A stretch of DNA of 64,000 nt from Acidobacteriota bacterium (GTDB lineage: Bacteria; Acidobacteriota; Blastocatellia; RBC074), in contig JADJLO010000001.1 of the NCBI GenBank assembly GCA_016710075.1, forward strand, positions 310,001-374,000. Reading direction: 5' to 3'. A program made the translations under genes and the position numbers. The stretch's first letter is position 1; each line of letters begins with the position of its first letter. Shown piece by piece: positions 47,938 to 59,690 of this stretch. Below the pieces are notes generated by a model. It worked only from the letters and a program-made list of their open reading frames with translations. It had not been told where the DNA came from and did not search any database.

Positions 47938-49947
47938 TTATCTTAGCCAGGTCGATATCTGAGATGCCGATAATTGAGACTTTTCCGATCGGAAGTCGCC
48001 GGTTTTTCCCATGACAGAGTAGATTTTGCCGAGTTTGCCGTAATCAACTCTTTCACCGGCATTGTGAAGCAGCAATGGTGAAAGGGGAGCAGTCGTCACT
48101 GCCGTCAGCAGATCGCCCGCGTGCCGGATTCCCGGTATCGGCAGAAGCCTGATAAATTCCTGATCGTTTGCAATATCGAACTTTGAGACATCGATTACTG
48201 TTTTGTCAAACCGCGGGGCCAGGGCCCTTGCCAGCAGTGCGAGCAGGCCTGATTGTCCGGCTCCGATCAGAGAAATACCTGCTCCCTTGTATTGTGATCG
48301 CAGATAAGACGTCGCGGTCAGGATATCCTGCACTCTGTTCGCCTCATCCGTCCGGTTGTAAGTCGTGAAAAATTTGATATTCGACGGTATCTGCCTCTTG
48401 CCTGGAAAGCATCCAACCGCTGCCACAACATGACCACTGTTGATCATCTCAGTCGCCAGGTCGTTGACTTGATCGCTTCTGCTGTCGGCACAGGCGATCA
48501 GGACTATTGAAGATGCTGCACTTTTGGGCTGAGGTCTTCTCCAGATCGAGAGTGGAACCCGATCGCCCGACTCGGGCCTCGACAGGATTCGGTCTTCCTT
48601 GATAACGCCTTTTACTTTGATTTCGGGATCTGACGCGACCGGCTCGCCGGCAATTACCTGATCCGGATATTGAGCCATCAATGCGTACTTAAGTCCGACA
48701 CCATAGCTGTTTTTGAAGCTTTCGAGCGAGGCGGAATCCGTCGGAAATGATTTCTCGAACTGCAGCTTTCGGGATTCGATCATGTATCCGGCGAGTCCCG
48801 TTTCATCCAGTTCGTTTTCCGGCCGGGGCCGGCTGAAATAGACCAGCAGATCGGTTAACGGAGAGACAAGGTTGCCGCGCTCCCTGACCGGGGTTATTTC
48901 AGGCCTTCCAAGCATCCAGTGGGCAAACCAGCCGTAAACGGCCTCACGGCTCTCCTGATTGTAGTTATGAGGAGCATTTACCTGGATGGCGGTGACTTTC
49001 TCTTCGGCGCCGAAAAGTTGGTAGATCCTGCTGATCGCGGGATATTCAGAGGTCAGAGTATTTTTCGTCCAGTCTCCGGTGGCGGAAATCATGATCATAG
49101 GGCGCGGAGCCATGAGCGCGCCGAATTCCACATTGTTCGTGTCAATCCGCAGATTTGGAGCGTTTTCGCAGAGACTGCCGCCCTGCATGATGAATGAGAG
49201 CATGTTGACGGGTGCGGCAGTGCCGATCCGCGGATCGACCGCCATCAGCAGAAAGGTCTGTGTCCCACCGCCGGATTCTCCAGTGCATGCAATTCTGTTC
49301 GAATCCACTTCAGGCAGTGAGAGCAGAAAATCCACCGAACGAATGCTGTTCCAAAGCTGCAGCCCCAGAAGGTTGACGTTCCACAGGGCTTCCCGGCCGG
49401 TTGTGTTGTGATCCGCAAACCGGTGGCTGATTGCCGCACTGTCGTTGTATCCGACCATGTCGTAGCTGAATGCTATATAACCCTGGCGCGCAAAACTCGC
49501 CGCACGGGCAGGTCCGGAATTGAGAGGGGTATTCTCCAGTCTGCCGTATGTCCAATGCCCATGAGGGCAGAGTACGGCAGGCGCCTTCCCGTTGATGTTT
49601 TTCGGCCGGTACAGATTCCCGGTTACGTAAAAACCAGGCAGCGATTCGAAATAGACCTTTTCAACTGTGTAATCACCACGGTCTTTTCTGTCGAAGATCA
49701 CCGGCTTGACCGGCTGCTTTTCGGGCATCGGCCAGAGCCCGGCGCTGAACAGAATCTGTTTTCTCGGAAATTCCGCCCGAGTCAGCCAGGCTTCCTTCGT
49801 TCGATACTCAGGCAAGGCATAGGTCAGATCGAGAGGTCTGATCTCTGTCTGCCGTCGGTCAGTTTCAGGAATTCTCTGGGCCGATATGCTTATTGTCGAG
49901 AAGAGTATGAGTGATGTCAGGAGGAGTTTATTCAGCGGCGGCGGCAT
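47938..49947 (-). CDS. Exported alpha/beta hydrolase (acetyl-xylan-esterase-like)
   Basis: 669 residues from ATG 49947, the start that gives a clean signal peptide (LLLTSLILFSTISISAQ); the open frame continues upstream without a plausible export signal. The catalytic domain shows VTGNLYRPKN, APAVLCPHGH, IAFSYDMVGYND, the nucleophile elbow CTGESGGGTQT and the acid/His end APHNYNQESREAVYGWF, as in dienelactone-hydrolase and acetyl-xylan-esterase relatives. The C-terminal about 250 residues form a second hydrolase-like domain (SIVLIACADSRSDQ, LIGAGQSGLLALLARALA). Substrate unknown; neighbours (DUF1501, glycosidase) suggest carbohydrate esters. Confidence 0.8.
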   Translation of the reverse strand: MPPPLNKLLLTSLILFSTISISAQRIPETDRRQTEIRPLDLTYALPEYRTKEAWLTRAEFPRKQILFSAGLWPMPEKQPVKPVIFDRKDRGDYTVEKVYFESLPGFYVTGNLYRPKNINGKAPAVLCPHGHWTYGRLENTPLNSGPARAASFARQGYIAFSYDMVGYNDSAAISHRFADHNTTGREALWNVNLLGLQLWNSIRSVDFLLSLPEVDSNRIACTGESGGGTQTFLLMAVDPRIGTAAPVNMLSFIMQGGSLCENAPNLRIDTNNVEFGALMAPRPMIMISATGDWTKNTLTSEYPAISRIYQLFGAEEKVTAIQVNAPHNYNQESREAVYGWFAHWMLGRPEITPVRERGNLVSPLTDLLVYFSRPRPENELDETGLAGYMIESRKLQFEKSFPTDSASLESFKNSYGVGLKYALMAQYPDQVIAGEPVASDPEIKVKGVIKEDRILSRPESGDRVPLSIWRRPQPKSAASSIVLIACADSRSDQVNDLATEMINSGHVVAAVGCFPGKRQIPSNIKFFTTYNRTDEANRVQDILTATSYLRSQYKGAGISLIGAGQSGLLALLARALAPRFDKTVIDVSKFDIANDQEFIRLLPIPGIRHAGDLLTAVTTAPLSPLLLHNAGERVDYGKLGKIYSVMGKTGDFRSEKSQLSASQISTWLR

Positions 49948-49972
49948 TTTTTTATCATATTCCGGCAGATGG

Positions 49973-50182
49973 TTATTGATTGCTCTCGGTCTCTGTCGAT
50001 GCGTCAGATTTCTGCGGTTCTTTTGCGGAATCTTCGCCCAATCGCTCGCGAAGAAACTTGATCGAATTGAGATAGGCGTCATCGATCTGTTTCTTTCGGT
50101 ACTCTTCGAACAGGACCCACTCCTCACCAACCTGAACTTCGAGGTTTCCGTTTTCGGGATTCTGGCGTGTATTCAATGCCAT
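49973..50182 (-). CDS. Small hydrophilic protein of unknown function
   Basis: 69 residues from ATG 50182, with GGAG about 11 bp upstream; the longer in-frame start at 50239 overlaps the MreB-like gene and is unlikely. The sequence starts MALNTRQNPENGNLEVQVGE, then EWVLFEEYRKKQIDDAYLNSIKFLRERLGED, then a Ser/Lys/Glu-rich tail. It looks like a short beta-hairpin followed by a helix. It sits between the MreB-like gene (28 bp upstream) and the hydrolase gene on the same strand. No family recognised. Confidence 0.6.
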   Translation of the reverse strand: MALNTRQNPENGNLEVQVGEEWVLFEEYRKKQIDDAYLNSIKFLRERLGEDSAKEPQKSDASTETESNQ

Positions 50183-50210
50183 GATCAGCAGTCTCCAAAA
50201 TGTTACAACC

Positions 50211-51242
50211 CTAGTTTCTCCACATGTCCGTTTTGACACCGACCTTGAGCATCTGTCTGGCGCCGTTAATCACTGACCTCATTGGATCAGGAGGGATATG
50301 AATATCGAGAGAGGTTGCTTTGGAAAGTCTGGTTTTGATTCCGCGCAGGTTGGCGCCGCCGCCGGTCAGGCAGATTCCGTTCTCGATCACCTCACACGAG
50401 GTCTTCGGCTCCAGGTCGCGAACGGTGTTGTGGATTGCTTCGATGATGCTTTCAAGCACAGGCTCGATGGCTTCTATCATGTCGAGGCTGCTGACGCAGA
50501 CACTGGTATGGTCGCCCGTAAGCATGTCTGTCCCGAAGGCAATATAAAAATCCTCTTCCTCCGAGTCCGGAAGCGAGGCTCCAATAAGATGTGTCAGTCG
50601 CTCGGCTTCTCTCGGATATAAAAGCACTCCATACCTGAAAGCAATTCTCTGTGATACCGAATTATGCAGATCGCCACAGGCTGTTCTGGCTGCGGATGTC
50701 CTGATCAGCGTGCTCGATCGGATGACGGCAATGTCTGTGACACCGTCGCCGATATCCACCAGCATCTGTGCATAGGGCAGAGTGATGTCGAGGCCCGCGC
50801 CAATGGCTGCCGCCAGCGGTTCCGGCACAATCACCACGGATGATGCGCCGGCCCGGCGTGTCGCTTCCACAAGTGCCGCGCGTTCCTCTTCGCATGCATC
50901 AGTCGGAGTGCAGGCCAGCGCCCTTGGTTTGAGCAACCCAAACCGGCGAGCCCTGCTGATCAGGCTTTGTAACAATGAAGTCGCGGCTTCGACATCGGCT
51001 ACCACACCCGAATGAAGCGGCGATACTGAAACATGGTTTGAATTTGTCTGAGCCAGACGCGCCGCCTTGACCCCTACCGCCTCAATGGCTCCTGTTTCCG
51101 GTTTGACGCTGACAATTGAAGGTTCCTCCGCAATCATTCCTCTGCCGTATGCGTAAAGTCTGGTGTTGGCTGTCCCCAGATCAATCGCAATATCGGGTGA
51201 GGAAACCCATCTGCGAAGATTGTATGCTAATGCTGATGACAT
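50211..51242 (-). CDS. MreB-like actin-fold protein (divergent paralogue)
   Basis: 343 residues of MreB/actin fold: phosphate-1 DLGTANTR (21-28), GVVADVEAAT, EPLAAAIGAGLDI, phosphate-2 DIGDGVTD (163-170) and the adenosine motif LTGGGANLRGI near residue 293. Canonical MreB assembles on the inner membrane to direct cell-wall synthesis. This copy differs in several usual positions (for example DIGDGVTDIAV where MreB has DIGGGTTEVAV) and has no mreC, mreD, rodA or pbp2 beside it, so it is probably a second, specialised MreB rather than the housekeeping one. Confidence 0.85.
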   Translation of the reverse strand: MSSALAYNLRRWVSSPDIAIDLGTANTRLYAYGRGMIAEEPSIVSVKPETGAIEAVGVKAARLAQTNSNHVSVSPLHSGVVADVEAATSLLQSLISRARRFGLLKPRALACTPTDACEEERAALVEATRRAGASSVVIVPEPLAAAIGAGLDITLPYAQMLVDIGDGVTDIAVIRSSTLIRTSAARTACGDLHNSVSQRIAFRYGVLLYPREAERLTHLIGASLPDSEEEDFYIAFGTDMLTGDHTSVCVSSLDMIEAIEPVLESIIEAIHNTVRDLEPKTSCEVIENGICLTGGGANLRGIKTRLSKATSLDIHIPPDPMRSVINGARQMLKVGVKTDMWRN

Positions 51243-51342
51243 TTATTACTGCTCTCTGTCGTTTTAATAACCGGCAGGAAGAATCCATTGAACCCTGTGA
51301 TTGTCCTGCATGAAAATCGTCAGTCCTGACCCTGTCAACAAT

Positions 51343-51412
51343 TAAGCCGCATTATAACACTTTTCTCTTTTTCGCAAAGTGTTAATTTTTATGGACTTAG
51401 GAGGTGGTAAAA
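51343..51412 (-). promoter_or_regulatory. Hairpin and candidate -10 between the glycosidase and MreB-like genes
   Basis: AACACTTT (near 51356-51363) and AAAGTGTT (near 51376-51383) form an 8-bp stem. On the minus strand, TATAAT (51351-51356 on + is ATTATA) lies just after it, with TTTGCG about 16-17 bp upstream as a possible -35 for the MreB-like gene. The stem overlaps this promoter, so it could also act as an operator or a weak terminator for the upstream glycosidase gene. Confidence 0.35.
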
Positions 51413-54023
51413 TCATCTGGGTCTGATCTGGATGAGCTTAACCTGATAGACCGGATCTCCCTCGGTGGCAGGAAACTCGATTGAGATCGCCTTCCAGCCG
51501 TTCTCATCGCCTTTGATTGCGGCGCCGCTGATTTCCTGGATACCGTTTGGCGCTCTCGCCAGAATCTTATAAGTTTTGCCTGAAAGGCCTTCGACGCTCA
51601 GATTCAAGCTGTTTGCGGAGGATGGCATAACTTCTAGTATTTTGAGCGAAGATGTGCGGTCTCCAGTTTGAGTCGGGCTGTCGGGCACTTCAATTTCGAT
51701 CCCGCCGGTAAAGCTGATCTCAATGAGAGTCCTGCGTTTGAGCGTCGTCTCGAGGCTCAAAGCCGGTTTGAGATAATCGCTCTGGTTGGGTGATATTCTG
51801 GCGGCTTTTCCATCGATCAGAACACGGTTGATTCTGGCGAAGGCCGGTAGTGACGGCTCGAACTGCAGTTTGATCGGATCATCATCATCTTTACTTATTT
51901 CATAACTCAGACTTGTAAGTCCGGTGCGCCTGAAGTTGATCGAGATGCTGCTCTTCCCGAAAAGATAATTCCTGACGCTCAATTTATCCCAGGAGGCGGG
52001 AATCTGCGGGGAAAACATGAGGCTCTTTTTTGGGGCATCAGCCCGCAGGCCGAGCAGTCCGCGGATGAATGGAGTGATGACCATTCCGGAAGAGAAGAGC
52101 TGATGCGGCACCGATTCATCGAGCGGGCGATAAAAGTCGCCCGAGAGAATTTCAGGATGAAATCCGAGCGAATGATCGAAAGTCATGCGGGCGAGTTGCC
52201 TCAAATGGGCAAGCCCGGAATGGTTGTGCCGGTATGCATACTCCGCCGAGGCGACAAAACCGGTCAGGAACGGCCAGACACCGCCGTTGTTATAGGCCAT
52301 CGGATCGTATGCGGGGCTCCGATTGGTCAGCATTCTGGCTCCCCAATCGGAGCTGATCTGTGATGAACTCAGCGTCCTGATCGTCAGGCTCGCTCGGCGC
52401 GCATCGAGCTGGCCGAACATCATTGGCACGGCAGCCCAGGCGGTGACTTCCGTGTTCTGTTTGCCGCTTTTCGTCAGGGCATAGATGTAGCGCCCTTCAG
52501 TTTGATTCCAGTAAAGTTCGTTCAATGACGCAAAAGCGCGCTGATATTTCTGTTCGGCAAGGTCGCGCAGCTGGGTGTCTTTCATGATCTCGGCGAGTTC
52601 GCGAATGGCAAATGACGCTTCAAGATTTGTCGCGGCGAGATAAATATCCTGATGCAGGTCTTCGAGCAGGGATCCAAGTTCAGAAGCCCCAAGCCCGGCC
52701 TTTGAGTTTTCCAGTATGCCGTCGCCGTCACTGTCATTGTCGATGCAGAATTGATAGGCATTTTTGAGATTCGGCCAGAGTTCCTCGATCAGTTTGATGT
52801 CGCCGCTCTGGCGATAAAGGTTGTAGACCGCTGCTATGTAAAACGGGGTCGTATCGGCGTGATAAAAGGCATAAGGATATTCCTCGAACCATTTAATCAT
52901 CCCCGCGGCCTGCGATATCTCATGCGTGATCTTTCCATCGGCGCGCTGAAACTTTGCCAGAAATCTGAAGGCTGCCCGCATCGACTCGAAATCGCCATAC
53001 CCGGTCATTGCATAGGAATTGATAGCCGCATCGCCCCCAAAGAACCATCCGAAACCGGGTCGAGCTCCGCCTTCAGCAGGCCCCCAGCCTGCAACCAGTC
53101 CATAGCCAAGTTCGGGGTTATCGACCATCCCTTTATCCATGGCCGCCTTTGCCCATTCGAAAGCGAGATTGAGCGCCGGTTCCGGAGTCTCGATGCTCAT
53201 CATCTTTTCGCGAAGGCCGCGGTAATGATTGAATGTCGCCTGATATTGCTCCTGAACCGTGCCGGCGAGTCGATTGTAAAGATCTATGACCGGCTGTCTT
53301 CCGTTGATTCCGCCGGCGATGATCAGCGGATAGAAATGGTTTCCGTGCGGTCTTTGGATCGACCTTGATATCGAATCTGAGGGCCCCTGATGCCAACTGG
53401 TGCGCCGGTGTCGCGACTCCGCGAACCGCCCCGGGAGATCCAAAGAAGGCGTTGTATTTTCTCCGGCTCTCGCTGATCACAAACGCCTTGAGATCATCCC
53501 TCCAGCCGGCGCTCTGCCCTCCAAGCCCGCCGGGCCACATGGGCTTTAAATCCGGCACAAAGCTGATAGTCAATGTCATCGGCCTTGCTGTGTCGATATC
53601 CAGAAGGATGATCGACCCCTGCTCGTTTATCGGGGTGAAGTATGTCGCCTTGATCGTGAAGAGCTGATTGGTGGCCACCAGCGTCGTCGATTCAGGTCGC
53701 GCGATCACCTTATCCACGCTTGATGAAAAATCTATCGGACTGTCCTGCCCCTCGATGCTGATGCTGATAGCCGCATTGTGAAACAATTTCATGGGAAAGA
53801 CCCACGATTCGAAGGTCCCGGATTCCCTGGCAAAAATCGCAGCCTTCCTTCCGACTGCATCGAAATAGACGTCTTTGCGGCTATACCTGCCAAGCTCGAT
53901 CGGATTCTGAGGCAATGCAAACTTTTCCGGCAGACTCTGTGCATTCTGAGCGGATGCATGAGCGCTGATGAGGAGAACCAGAATTGAAGACAGCGTTGTG
54001 GCAATAATTCGACTGTGGTTCAT
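51413..54023 (-). pseudogene. Exported six-hairpin glycosidase (glycogen-debranching-like), one frameshift
   Basis: Reads as one exported protein of about 869 residues if an extra A (TTT at 53340-53342 on +) is removed. The first frame has a signal peptide (SILVLLISAHASA) and an N-terminal beta-sandwich; the second continues with NHFYPLIIAGG and an alpha/alpha six-hairpin barrel: FEWAKAAMDKG, GFGWFFGGDAAINSYAMTGYGDF, FLAKFQRADGKITHEIS, NSKAGLGASELGSLLEDLHQDIY, PMAYNNGGVWPFLTGF and PHQLFSSGMVITPFIRGLLGL. The acidic residues in GGDAA and in the GVWP region are candidates for catalysis. It resembles amylo-alpha-1,6-glucosidase-type and mannosylglycerate-hydrolase-like enzymes. Probably periplasmic, acting on glucans or other oligosaccharides. 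Confidence 0.8.
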
Positions 54024-54205
54024 ATGTTCAATTATTCATTTATGTATGGGTTGTTGGGGGAACGAAAACTCTCTTACCTGCAATCGATTTGTGGAGGTGG
54101 GGGGGAGGAGAATACGAAACAGACGAAACAGACGAAAAATCTCAAACAATAGCAGTCTGTGAATACACCCTTTGCACCTCTTGCGAATGTTTCGTATCAA
54201 AGCAG

Positions 54206-54258
54206 GCTGGGAATGAACAATCACAACAGCGGAAGCCGGTGGAGTGTTCATTCCCGGT
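54206..54258. repeat. Palindromic GGAAGCCGGTGG repeat unit
   Basis: An inverted repeat, GGCTGGGAATGAAC ... GTTCATTCCCGGTC, around a CGGAAGCCGGTGG core. It closely resembles the units inside the MITE-like element at 55913-56229 (three copies) and in degraded form at 59421-59690. It lies just beyond the 3' end of hpnJ. Confidence 0.65.
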
Positions 54259-54263
54259 CTGTG

Positions 54264-55715
<1,452 letters not shown>

Positions 55716-55911
55716 GACTTTCCCCTCTTCTCTGAATAGATCGTTATATTTTTCAATTATCAGTTGACTCGAAAGATTAACAATAAGCCACTGGTTTGGC
55801 AATCAAGCCTGGCGAGGGCGGTGGAGCAGCTTCGGCCCTACTCTATACGCTTCGAGGCCTTAAAGGACTAATTCTATTTAACTTTAATTTGCACACTCTT
55901 TGCTTAATTGA

Positions 55912-56230
55912 AGTAACTGCTCAGCGCCGATCTTCAAATGTTCAAGAAGACGGTAGGCTGGGATTGAACGATCCGCCGGCTTCCGCCGGCGGGATTTCGT
56001 TATCCTCCATGGCTTCTTTTTTTATCGGCGGTTGCTTCAATCCCAACCATCCAACATTGCTCCAAAATGCTGTAATCCCACCGGCGGAAGCCGGTGGATC
56101 GTTCAATTCCTGCCTACCGTGACTTGCAGAGACTTTCGCGAATACCACCGGCGGAAGCCGGTGGATTGTTCAATCCCAGCCTAATATCGTCATCTATCAA
56201 ATTCTGTTGAGCAGGGGCTGAGCAGTTACT
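55912..56230. mobile_element. MITE-like element copy b
   Basis: About 318 bp bounded by a perfect 14-bp terminal inverted repeat AGTAACTGCTCAGC (55912-55925) and its complement (56217-56230). The right end, extended outward, shares 20 nt with the left end of copy a. The interior holds three inverted-repeat units built on CCACCGGCGGAAGCCGGTGG (about 55957-55998, 56077-56118, 56143-56184), in both orientations, each flanked by GATTGAAC/GTTCAATC. TAATTG occurs on both flanks and could be a target-site duplication. It has no coding capacity and lies just upstream of the damaged hpnC. Confidence 0.75.
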
Positions 56231-56284
56231 AATTGTATTGGGTCTGTTCTCTTGTTATTCTTTGGAACTGATCAAACCAATCTT

Positions 56285-57072
56285 ATGAATGCACAGATCG
56301 ATACCAACCAACGGGAAATGCACGGTGGCGGCTCGTGTTCGACGGCTGAGGCTTATGCCTATTGCGAGCAAATGGCGAGAAACCACTATGAGAACTTTCC
56401 TGTTGGTTCAATGCTGGTCCCACGAAGCAGGCGTAAGCACGTCTACAGCATTTACGCTTTTGCCCGTACCGCGGATGATTTCGCCGATGAGGGATACGAG
56501 AAAGGCATCGACGAAGCCGAGAGGCTGGCGAATCTGGATGAATGGGAGCGTGAGCTGGAATCCTGTTATCAGGGCCGTGCTGACAATCCGATATTCATCG
56601 CGCTGGCTCAAACAGCAAGGGAGTTGAATCCCTGATCCTTTTGTTGTTCGATTATCGCGACACGCATCTGCATCTTCTTTCAGACCATATTTGTACTGCT
56701 CTCCAACTGGCTAATTTCTGGCAGGATGTCGCAGTCGATATTCAAAAAGACAGGATCTATCTGCCGCAGGATGATTTGGCCCGTTACGGCGTCACCGTCG
56801 AAGACCTGAAAAACAGGCGTTTGACCAGTCAATATGCCTCATTGCTGAAATTCCAGGTCAGGCGCACAAAAGAAATTTTCGAGCAGGGAAGAGTGCTTCC
56901 GAGCCTGGTTGGGGGAAGATTGGCGATCGAATTGAGGCTGACCTGGCTGGGTGGCATGCGAATTCTTGAGAAAATAGAAGGCCTGCAGTTCGACACTTTG
57001 ACCCAAAGGCCGTCGATTTCAACTTCAGACAAGATTATGCTGCTCCTCAAATCCCTGATCAGCAGGAAGTGA
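56285..57072 (+). pseudogene. hpnC: HpnC-like squalene/phytoene synthase, internal deletion
   Basis: HpnC converts hydroxysqualene to squalene's precursor path in hopanoid synthesis. The N-terminal part (AYAYCEQMARNHYENFPVGS, VYSIYAFARTADDFADEGY with the first Asp-rich motif) and C-terminal part (SDHICTALQLANFWQDVAVDIQKDRIYLP with the second Asp-rich motif) are both excellent matches. Between them the sequence jumps from ARELN directly to LLFDYRD, losing about 45-55 codons that normally contain the DV-x-K-x-R-Y-x-T and C-x-x-S-A-x-P-V-G region, and the frame is lost (stop at 56635). A deletion of roughly 150 bp is the simplest explanation. ATG 56285 is preferred over 56252. Confidence 0.82.
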
Positions 57073-57088
57073 AGATCGTTACTGTTAT

Positions 57089-58039
57089 ATGAAATCAGTC
57101 AACACAAGCAACATCCATTTCACACCGTGGCATCTGCGTGATCGCACGCGAGGCCTGCGACATGATCTGGCCAAAACGATCCAATCTAATTTCTTCTATT
57201 CCTTTTTGTTTCTCCCGAAACATAAACGGGAAGCCATCATCGATGTCTACGGGTTCTGCCGTGCAGTGGACGATGTCGTTGATGATCTGGTTGAGAATGA
57301 TTCAAATGGTGGCGGCGAGAATGAGAAAAACCTCGCCCATGCAGAGCTTGCCGGGTGGAGGGCTGAACTCGACAGGCTCTATCTTGGCAGGCCTGAAAAG
57401 CCTTTAGCTCTGAAATTGCAGCGAGTGCTGGAGCGGTTCCCCATGCCGCAGGAATATTTTGAAGAGATGATCAACGGTTGCGAGATGGATCTTCACAAAA
57501 ACCGTTACGAAACCTTTGATGAACTTTATCAATACTGTTATCGCGTGGCCGCCATCACCGGACTGATGAGCATAGAGATTTTCACATACCATTCCCCGCA
57601 GACCAGGGAATTCGCGACCAATCTGGGCATTGCGCTTCAACTGACGAATATTATCAGGGATATCAGGGAAGATGCATCAAGAGACAGAATCTATCTTCCT
57701 CAGGAAGACCTGCGGAGATTCGGCTACTCCGAACAGGACCTTTTCAACCATGTCATCAACGACAACTTCAGGCGATTAATGGAGTTCGAATGTGCGCGTG
57801 CGCAGGACTACTACGATCGCGCTCAGTCATTGCTTCCTGAAGAAGACCGCCCGACTCTGACCGCCGCCATAACCATGGGCAGGATCTATCACAGACTGCT
57901 CGAACAGATAAAGCAGGTCGATTACGACGTTTTCAATAATCAGATCAGATTGCACAGACCCGAACGCTTCTTGATAGCTCTGACAGAATGGGCTAAGGCC
58001 GGGGTCGGATCGAAGCTTGCTGAGGAAACCTCCCGGTGA
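57089..58039 (+). CDS. hpnD: Presqualene diphosphate synthase HpnD
   Basis: 316 residues, intact. Head-to-head condensation of two farnesyl diphosphates to presqualene diphosphate, the first dedicated step towards squalene and hopanoids. Motifs: SNFFYSFLFLPKHKREAI, VYGFCRAVDDVVDD (first Asp-rich motif), MDLHKNRYETFDELYQYCYRVA, and NLGIALQLTNIIRDIREDASRDRIYLP (second Asp-rich motif). It lies 16 bp after hpnC and overlaps hpnE by a TGATG junction, so the three genes are one operon. Confidence 0.93.
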   Translation: MKSVNTSNIHFTPWHLRDRTRGLRHDLAKTIQSNFFYSFLFLPKHKREAIIDVYGFCRAVDDVVDDLVENDSNGGGENEKNLAHAELAGWRAELDRLYLGRPEKPLALKLQRVLERFPMPQEYFEEMINGCEMDLHKNRYETFDELYQYCYRVAAITGLMSIEIFTYHSPQTREFATNLGIALQLTNIIRDIREDASRDRIYLPQEDLRRFGYSEQDLFNHVINDNFRRLMEFECARAQDYYDRAQSLLPEEDRPTLTAAITMGRIYHRLLEQIKQVDYDVFNNQIRLHRPERFLIALTEWAKAGVGSKLAEETSR

Positions 58040-59416
58040 TGAACGGACACTCGGCAGAGAAGGCAAAGAATAAGGTCGTGATCATCGGCGGAGGGTTTGC
58101 AGGCCTTGCCGCCGCCGTTGAACTCACCGAACGAGGTCTGCCGGTATTGCTGCTCGAACGCAGATCTTTCCTCGGCGGCCGCGCCTATTCGTTCACCGAC
58201 AAGACTACAGGCGATGTTATCGATAACGGCCAGCACCTGATGATGGGTTGTTACCATCACACACTCAATTTTCTTCGCAAGATCGGATCTGCAGACAAGC
58301 TCAGATTTCAATCCGATTCTCAGGTCGATTTTTTGGAAATCGCCGGCGGCCTGCCGAGACAATCCAGCTTTAAATGTCCTTCGCTGCCGGCTCCGTTACA
58401 TCTTGTGGCCGGGTTGATGAGACTGCAGACTTTGAGCTGGACCGATAAGTTCAAGGCATTGAACGTAGGTCTGGCTTTGCGCAGACTGAACGGCAACTGG
58501 GCGTCACTCGCCGATATCACCGTGCGCGAATGGCTTACCGGTCTTGGCCAGTCGGAAAATATTCAGCACAAATTCTGGGATCTCATGGCTCTTGCCACCT
58601 TGAATGAACTTCCTGAAATTGCTTCAGCAGACATGTTCGCCCGCGTTCTGGAGCAGGGATTTATGCACTCCAGGGAAGATTCGACGATGGTCATCTCAAA
58701 GGTCGGACTGAGCGACCTCTACACCACCAATGCACGGAATTTTATTGAATCAAGAGGTGGCCGGGTTAGCTTGAACGCTGATGTGGCCGGTCTTGAATTC
58801 GCAGGCAAGCGCGTCAGCCGGATTGTCCTTCGCAGCGGCGAAGAGATAATCCCCGATGCTCTCATCAGCGCGGTGCCTTATTTCGCTCTACGTCGCATTC
58901 TCCCCGCGGAGGTCGTTGAATCAAGCGACAGCCTCCGCCATCTCAATCAATTCAATTCGGCGCCGATCGTCTCGATAAACCTCTGGTATCAAAATCCTGT
59001 CATGGATTCCGGAATTCGTCGGACTGATAGATTCCCGTATCGAGTGGGTCTTCAATAAAAACGCGATTATCGGAAACCCGCAAAAACGGCCTCAGCATCT
59101 GGCACTCGTTATCAGCGGGGCTCATCAAGTCGCTTCGCTTTCCAAAGAAGAGATCATCGAAATCGGCGTCGATGAGATCAACAGATTCTTTCCATCCGCG
59201 CGACATCAACAGCCGATTCACGCTTACGTCGTCAGAGAACATGATGCCACGCTTTCTCACATCGCCGGTCTTGCAAAATTTCGCCCCGGTCATGCAACAG
59301 ATTTCGAGAACCTCTACCTTGCAGGCGATTGGACCGATACCGGTCTCCCTGCAACCATCGAAAGCGCCGTCCAAAGCGGCCACCAATGCGCCCGATTGCT
59401 TCTACAGCATCTTTAA
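58039..59416 (+). pseudogene. hpnE: Squalene-associated FAD oxidase HpnE, one frameshift
   Basis: About 458 residues once one extra base near 59006-59012 is removed. HpnE is an FAD-dependent amine-oxidase-fold enzyme that completes squalene formation from hydroxysqualene in the HpnCDE route. Motifs: VVIIGGGFAGLAAAVELTE (FAD-binding), LLLERRSFLGGRAYSF, DNGQHLMMGCYHHTL, and after the shift WVFNKNAI, HAYVVREHDATLSH and LYLAGDWTDTGLPATIESAVQSG, the usual C-terminal FAD motif. As written, translation stops at 59058. ATG 58039 overlaps the hpnD stop. A MITE-like element begins 4 bp after the true stop. Confidence 0.88.
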
Positions 59417-59420
59417 CTAC

Positions 59421-59690
59421 AGTATCTGCTCAGCCCCACCCCTTGTGCTTCAGATTTTGCCTTGTGCTTCAGATTTTGCCTTGTGCTTCAGATTTTGATT
59501 GATATCAGGTTGGGATTACACGATCCGCCGGCTTTGGGCCGACAGGATTTCGTTTCCCCATCTGCCCGATCTAAAAGCTTGTTCAATCCAACCTCAATAT
59601 CTCTTAACCCTGCTCGCCCACTGCCTGTGGATTGTTCAATTCCTGCCTATATTTTTCCCGGACATTTGCTGATAGCGGCTGAGCCGTTAC
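59421..59690. mobile_element. MITE-like element copy c (diverged)
   Basis: About 270 bp with diverged termini: AGTATCTGCTCAGCCCC at the left and GGCTGAGCCGTTAC at the right, matching the GTAACTGCTCAG ends of copies a and b with one or two changes each. Inside are degraded versions of the copy-b units (GGTTGGGATTACACGATCCG near 59507; GTGGATTGTTCAATTCCTGCC near 59630) and a threefold CTTGTGCTTCAGATTTTGC repeat near 59441-59499. No coding capacity. Confidence 0.6.
59441..59497. repeat. Tandem 19-bp direct repeat (3 copies)
   Basis: Three consecutive near-identical copies of CTTGTGCTTCAGATTTTGC begin at about 59442, 59461 and 59480 (the last ends TTTTGATTG). They lie inside the left part of MITE-like copy c. 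Confidence 0.7.

Noticed and set aside
47938..50130. Longer start for the hydrolase at 50130
   Set aside because: Would overlap the 69-residue gene and hide the signal peptide; ATG 49947 fits an exported enzyme.
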